Shown piece after piece: positions 30,371 to 30,607 of a DNA stretch of 30,607 bases. The translations under genes were made by a program, and so were the position numbers. The notes under the pieces are model-generated. The model was not told where the DNA came from, made no database searches, and worked only from the letters and a program-made list of their open reading frames with translations. The stretch's first letter is position 1, and each line of letters starts with the position of its first letter. Origin of the DNA: a virus; IMG/VR virus record IMGVR_UViG_3300049825_000215, positions 1-30,607 of that record; one strand, given 5' to 3'.

Positions 30371-30607
30371 GCCTCTGGCTCCCATGCGTCAAGATCGGCG
30401 ATTGTCGCAAACCCGAACATCGGAAGGAAAACCAGATTGTCGAGTTTGGAATGGCCTTGGATTTCGTTTGTCGCATAGCGGGCGGCAACGCTGGCGGGAG
30501 CGCTGGCGGCAATGCGGGCGGCATTGGCGGCAACGCTGGCGGCAACGCTGGCGGCAACGCTGGCGGCAACGATGGCGGCAACGCTGGCGGCATCGCGGGC
30601 GGCAAGG
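30367..30607 (-). CDS. Ala-rich repeat protein, C-terminal part (partial)
   Basis: The frame is open from the right edge to TGA 30367-30369: about 40 residues of AASV/AAIV/AARD-type units, then a unique end (ATNEIQGHSKLDNLVFLPMF, then ATIADLDAWEPEA). Phage proteins with long AAxxAA repeats of this kind exist, with no clear function. The stop is coupled to the next gene, which supports this frame over the Pro-rich minus frame and the Gly-rich plus frame also open here. The N terminus lies outside the window. Confidence 0.65.
   Translation of the reverse strand, partial: LAARDAASVAAIVAASVAASVAASVAANAARIAASAPASVAARYATNEIQGHSKLDNLVFLPMFGFATIADLDAWEPEA
30481..30607 (-). repeat. 12-bp tandem repeats at the right edge
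   Basis: About ten imperfect copies of GGCGGCAACGCT (minus strand AGCGTTGCCGCC) run to the last base. They encode the four-residue AASV unit of the minus-strand gene. The array may continue past the window. Confidence 0.85.

Noticed and set aside
30321-30605. Pro-rich minus-strand frame
   Set aside because: It is an out-of-frame reading of the Ala-rich repeat gene, with no ribosome site and an implausible C-terminal part.
30451-30607. Gly-rich plus-strand frame at the right edge as a gene
   Set aside because: No ribosome site is clear and the minus frame is coupled to the early operon; kept only as part of the junction observation.
1-30607. tRNA or rRNA genes
   Set aside because: No cloverleaf or rRNA signature was seen by eye, and almost all sequence is covered by supported coding frames.

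Overview
The window looks like most of a tailed-phage genome or prophage. It is GC-rich and very compact: stop and start codons usually overlap as ATGA, GTGA, TAATG or TGATG. The gene content suggests a short-tailed (podovirus-like) phage, probably of an alphaproteobacterium such as a member of the Rhizobiales. It has an SU10/DUF5309-type major capsid protein, an adaptor, a nozzle-like protein and large internal virion (DNA ejection) proteins, and no tape-measure gene. The host assignment is inference from protein style and TTGACA/TTGACG promoter boxes, not from any host gene.

Layout. (1) 1-11.6 kb, plus strand, virion genes: the end of a Gly-rich protein, a seven-repeat DxDxFG protein, a small protein, scaffold, major capsid, two small proteins, adaptor, nozzle-like protein, a small beta-rich protein, a GNAT-like protein, and a run of internal virion proteins, one carrying an M15 peptidase. 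(2) 11.5-17.8 kb: an antisense two-helix membrane gene, a tail fibre ending in an SGNH esterase, a GH19-type endolysin, holin-like proteins, i-spanin and o-spanin, and several small membrane proteins. (3) 17.8-21.6 kb, minus strand: from 21637 leftward, a 60-bp tandem-repeat protein, a small protein, a YqaJ-type exonuclease, its probable DNA-binding partner, a small protein, then a stand-alone topoisomerase VI-A/Spo11-like protein and a zinc-finger protein. (4) 21.7-24.3 kb, plus strand: HTH regulator, tiny CxC protein, SF2 helicase, HNH nuclease, VRR-NUC nuclease. (5) 24.4-30.6 kb, minus strand: primase-helicase, a multi-wHTH protein and many small overlapping genes, including an HNH endonuclease split by a frameshift.

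The control point is at 21655-21706. Two opposed promoters, each TTGACA-17 bp-TTAATG, interlock around a shared palindrome CATTAATG, so the recombination operon and the regulator/helicase operon probably cannot fire together. The latter operon converges with the primase operon at a strong hairpin near 24.3 kb.

No terminase, portal, integrase or DNA polymerase is visible, so the window is probably not a full phage genome. Both edges lie in short GC-rich repeats (Gly-rich coding at left, Ala-rich coding on the minus strand at right), where assemblies often break.
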